A DNA stretch of 64,000 nucleotides, from positions 84,660 through 148,659 of the forward strand of contig NZ_JACXIZ010000027.1 of NCBI RefSeq assembly GCF_014705605.1, given 5' to 3'. This document shows, piece by piece, positions 62,838 through 64,000 of this stretch. The notes under the pieces were generated by a model. That model was not told where the DNA came from. It did no database searches and was given only the letters and a program-made list of their open reading frames with translations. How positions within the stretch are numbered: the first letter of the stretch is position 1; each line of letters begins with the position of its first letter. The translations under genes and the position numbers were made by a program. This DNA is from Paenibacillus sabuli (GTDB lineage: Bacteria > Bacillota > Bacilli > Paenibacillales > Paenibacillaceae).

Positions 62838-64000
62838 ATGTCCGACAAGCTCAACACCCAGTTGAAGCGCTGCGTCTGCTCGCCCTCGAGCGCGCATGCC
62901 CGGCGCAAGTTGATCGGCTTCCGCAGGGAGGCCGAATACCGGGCCTGCAAGCGGCATCTTGAGCGACACGGCCAAAGGCCGCATAAAGCGGTCGACCGGG
63001 CACGCGTGCTCTGCTGCCACATCGACGAACGCACCTCCTGGCAAGCGCTACTGGGCCACCGCGCGATCCGGTACATCGAGGATGACGTCAAGGTCAAGGC
63101 CCACGTTCTCGCTGCGCCCGCGGCGCGCAAGCGCCGTCCTGCTCAGGCTGCGCGACGCAGCGCGGCGCTCCTCCTGCCTCGTCCCGAGCCTGCGCCCAAG
63201 GCGGCCAAGCGAGCGAGCGGTGCCGAGCCGGACATCCCTTGGAATATCTCACGCGTACAGGCGCCCGAGCTGTGGGGGCAGACACGAGGCGCCGGGGTCA
63301 AGCTGGCAATCCTCGACACCGGCATCGCCTCGCATCCGGATCTGCGCATCGCGGGCGGGGTCAATACCATCGACGGGCGCAGCTATCAAGACGACAACGG
63401 GCACGGCACGCACGTCGCCGGAATCGCCGCCGCGCTCGGCAAGCGCGGTCAGCTCGCCGGGGTCGCGCCGCAGGTCCGGCTCTATGCGGTCAAAGCCCTG
63501 GACCGCAAAGGCGAAGGCTACGTCTCGGATATCGTCGAAGGCGTCGAATGGTGCACGCGACGCGGCATGCAGGTCATCAATATGAGCCTGGGACTGGAGC
63601 CAGGCACTTCGAGCCAGGCGCTGCGCGAGGCGGTGCGCCGCGCGCGGCAGCGCGGCATCGTCGTCGCCGCTTCCGCCGGCAATAGCGGCTCGTCCGCTAC
63701 CGGCATAGATGAGCCCGCCAGCTACCCCGGCGTGCTCGGCGTCGCCGCTACGACGCGGGCGAATACCATCGCCGCCTACAGCAGTCGCGGCGCCGGCGTG
63801 GCGCTGGCAGCGCCGGGCAGCGATATCCGCTCCACCTGGCTGGGCGGCGGCTATCGCACGATGTCCGGCACCAGTATGGCCGCGCCGCATGCCGCCGGCG
63901 GGGCGGCGCTCCTGCTGGCCCGCCGGCCGAGTCTTGGCGCAGCCGCCGCGCGGCGCGCGCTGCTAAGCGGCGCCAAGCGGCTGCGCGGCTACACCGCCCG
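62838..64000 (+). CDS. subtilisin-like S8 serine protease, 3' end outside window
   Basis: The frame is open from 62838 to the window end (387 codons), so the gene is partial. Catalytic Asp160 is in LAILDTGIASHPD, His189 in NGHGTHVAGIAAALG and Ser346 in GTSMAAPHAAGG, in the right order and spacing; the oxyanion Asn is in AASAGNSG. Residues about 50-90 end in IRYIEDDVKVKAH, like the end of an I9-type propeptide, followed by a basic Ala/Arg/Pro-rich linker to residue 135. No signal peptide is visible: the N-terminus is MSDKLNTQLKRCVCS. Ribosome site GGAG lies 9 bases before the ATG; an ATG five codons earlier is too close to it. Either an intracellular protease or one exported by a non-classical route. 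Confidence 0.9.
   Translation, partial: MSDKLNTQLKRCVCSPSSAHARRKLIGFRREAEYRACKRHLERHGQRPHKAVDRARVLCCHIDERTSWQALLGHRAIRYIEDDVKVKAHVLAAPAARKRRPAQAARRSAALLLPRPEPAPKAAKRASGAEPDIPWNISRVQAPELWGQTRGAGVKLAILDTGIASHPDLRIAGGVNTIDGRSYQDDNGHGTHVAGIAAALGKRGQLAGVAPQVRLYAVKALDRKGEGYVSDIVEGVEWCTRRGMQVINMSLGLEPGTSSQALREAVRRARQRGIVVAASAGNSGSSATGIDEPASYPGVLGVAATTRANTIAAYSSRGAGVALAAPGSDIRSTWLGGGYRTMSGTSMAAPHAAGGAALLLARRPSLGAAAARRALLSGAKRLRGYTA

Overview
The window comes from a G+C-rich, endospore-forming Firmicute, most likely a member of the Paenibacillaceae (Thermobacillus/Cohnella/Paenibacillus type). The evidence is a dense set of sporulation and germination genes (GerA-type receptor, SpoVAA/AB/AF, sigma-F with SpoIIAA/SpoIIAB, DacF, DacB, SpmA/SpmB, YtfJ), Gram-positive style regulation (FMN and cobalamin riboswitches, intrinsic terminators) and gene order matching the Bacillus subtilis resE-to-xerD region. 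Base composition was judged by eye, not computed. No insertion sequence, prophage or CRISPR array is visible; this is chromosomal backbone with a few lineage-specific insertions.

Layout. Positions 1-4.3 kb hold a plus-strand germinant-receptor operon (A, B, C and a small two-helix D-type subunit). 4.5-9.0 kb hold a DEAD-box RNA helicase and a convergent HrpB helicase. 9.0-10.8 kb hold a VanRS-like two-component system. 11.0-12.5 kb hold tRNA-Asp(GUC), an intergenic repeat cluster and gluQ, whose product glutamylates queuosine on tRNA-Asp. 12.5-24.2 kb form a cobalamin salvage and nucleotide-loop-assembly locus read right to left from a cobalamin riboswitch: btuF-btuC-btuD-cobT-cobU-cbiB-cobS, a second copy of the intergenic repeat, then a CobD-CbiP fusion, cbiZ and cobC. 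24.3-26.3 kb carry small stress-type genes (rhodanese, DUF1992, YbjQ, VanW).

26.4-31.9 kb are a sensor kinase, response regulator and SwrC-type RND exporter operon. 32.1-38.8 kb are rluB-resA-resB-resC-resD-resE (cytochrome c maturation and redox/oxygen response). 38.9-41.4 kb are dacB-spmA-spmB behind a good sigma-E promoter. 41.5-44.2 kb are ytfJ, a DUF2953 gene, scpB and scpA. 44.3-48.2 kb are ribD-ribE-ribBA-ribH behind an FMN riboswitch. 48.3-50.2 kb are ppiB and lysA. 50.3-54.8 kb are the spoIIAA-spoIIAB-sigF operon and a reduced spoVA cluster (AA, AB, AF only). 54.9-61.5 kb are dacF, a DUF2164 gene, pdp, a Spo0E-like phosphatase, punA, deoB, xerD and yqzK. 61.5-64 kb are ald and, divergently, a subtilisin-like protease cut by the window edge.

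The genes combine into forespore gene control and spore-core functions, peptidoglycan maturation of the spore cortex, cofactor supply (B12, riboflavin), nucleoside salvage and respiratory cytochrome assembly. Points that stand out are a 50-nt-phased inverted intergenic repeat present twice, the CobD-CbiP fusion with a 14-residue tandem-repeat linker, a spoVA cluster without its C-D-E core, a Spo0E-family phosphatase inside nucleoside salvage genes, and several in-frame repeat insertions in housekeeping proteins. I did not find a clearly new multi-gene system.
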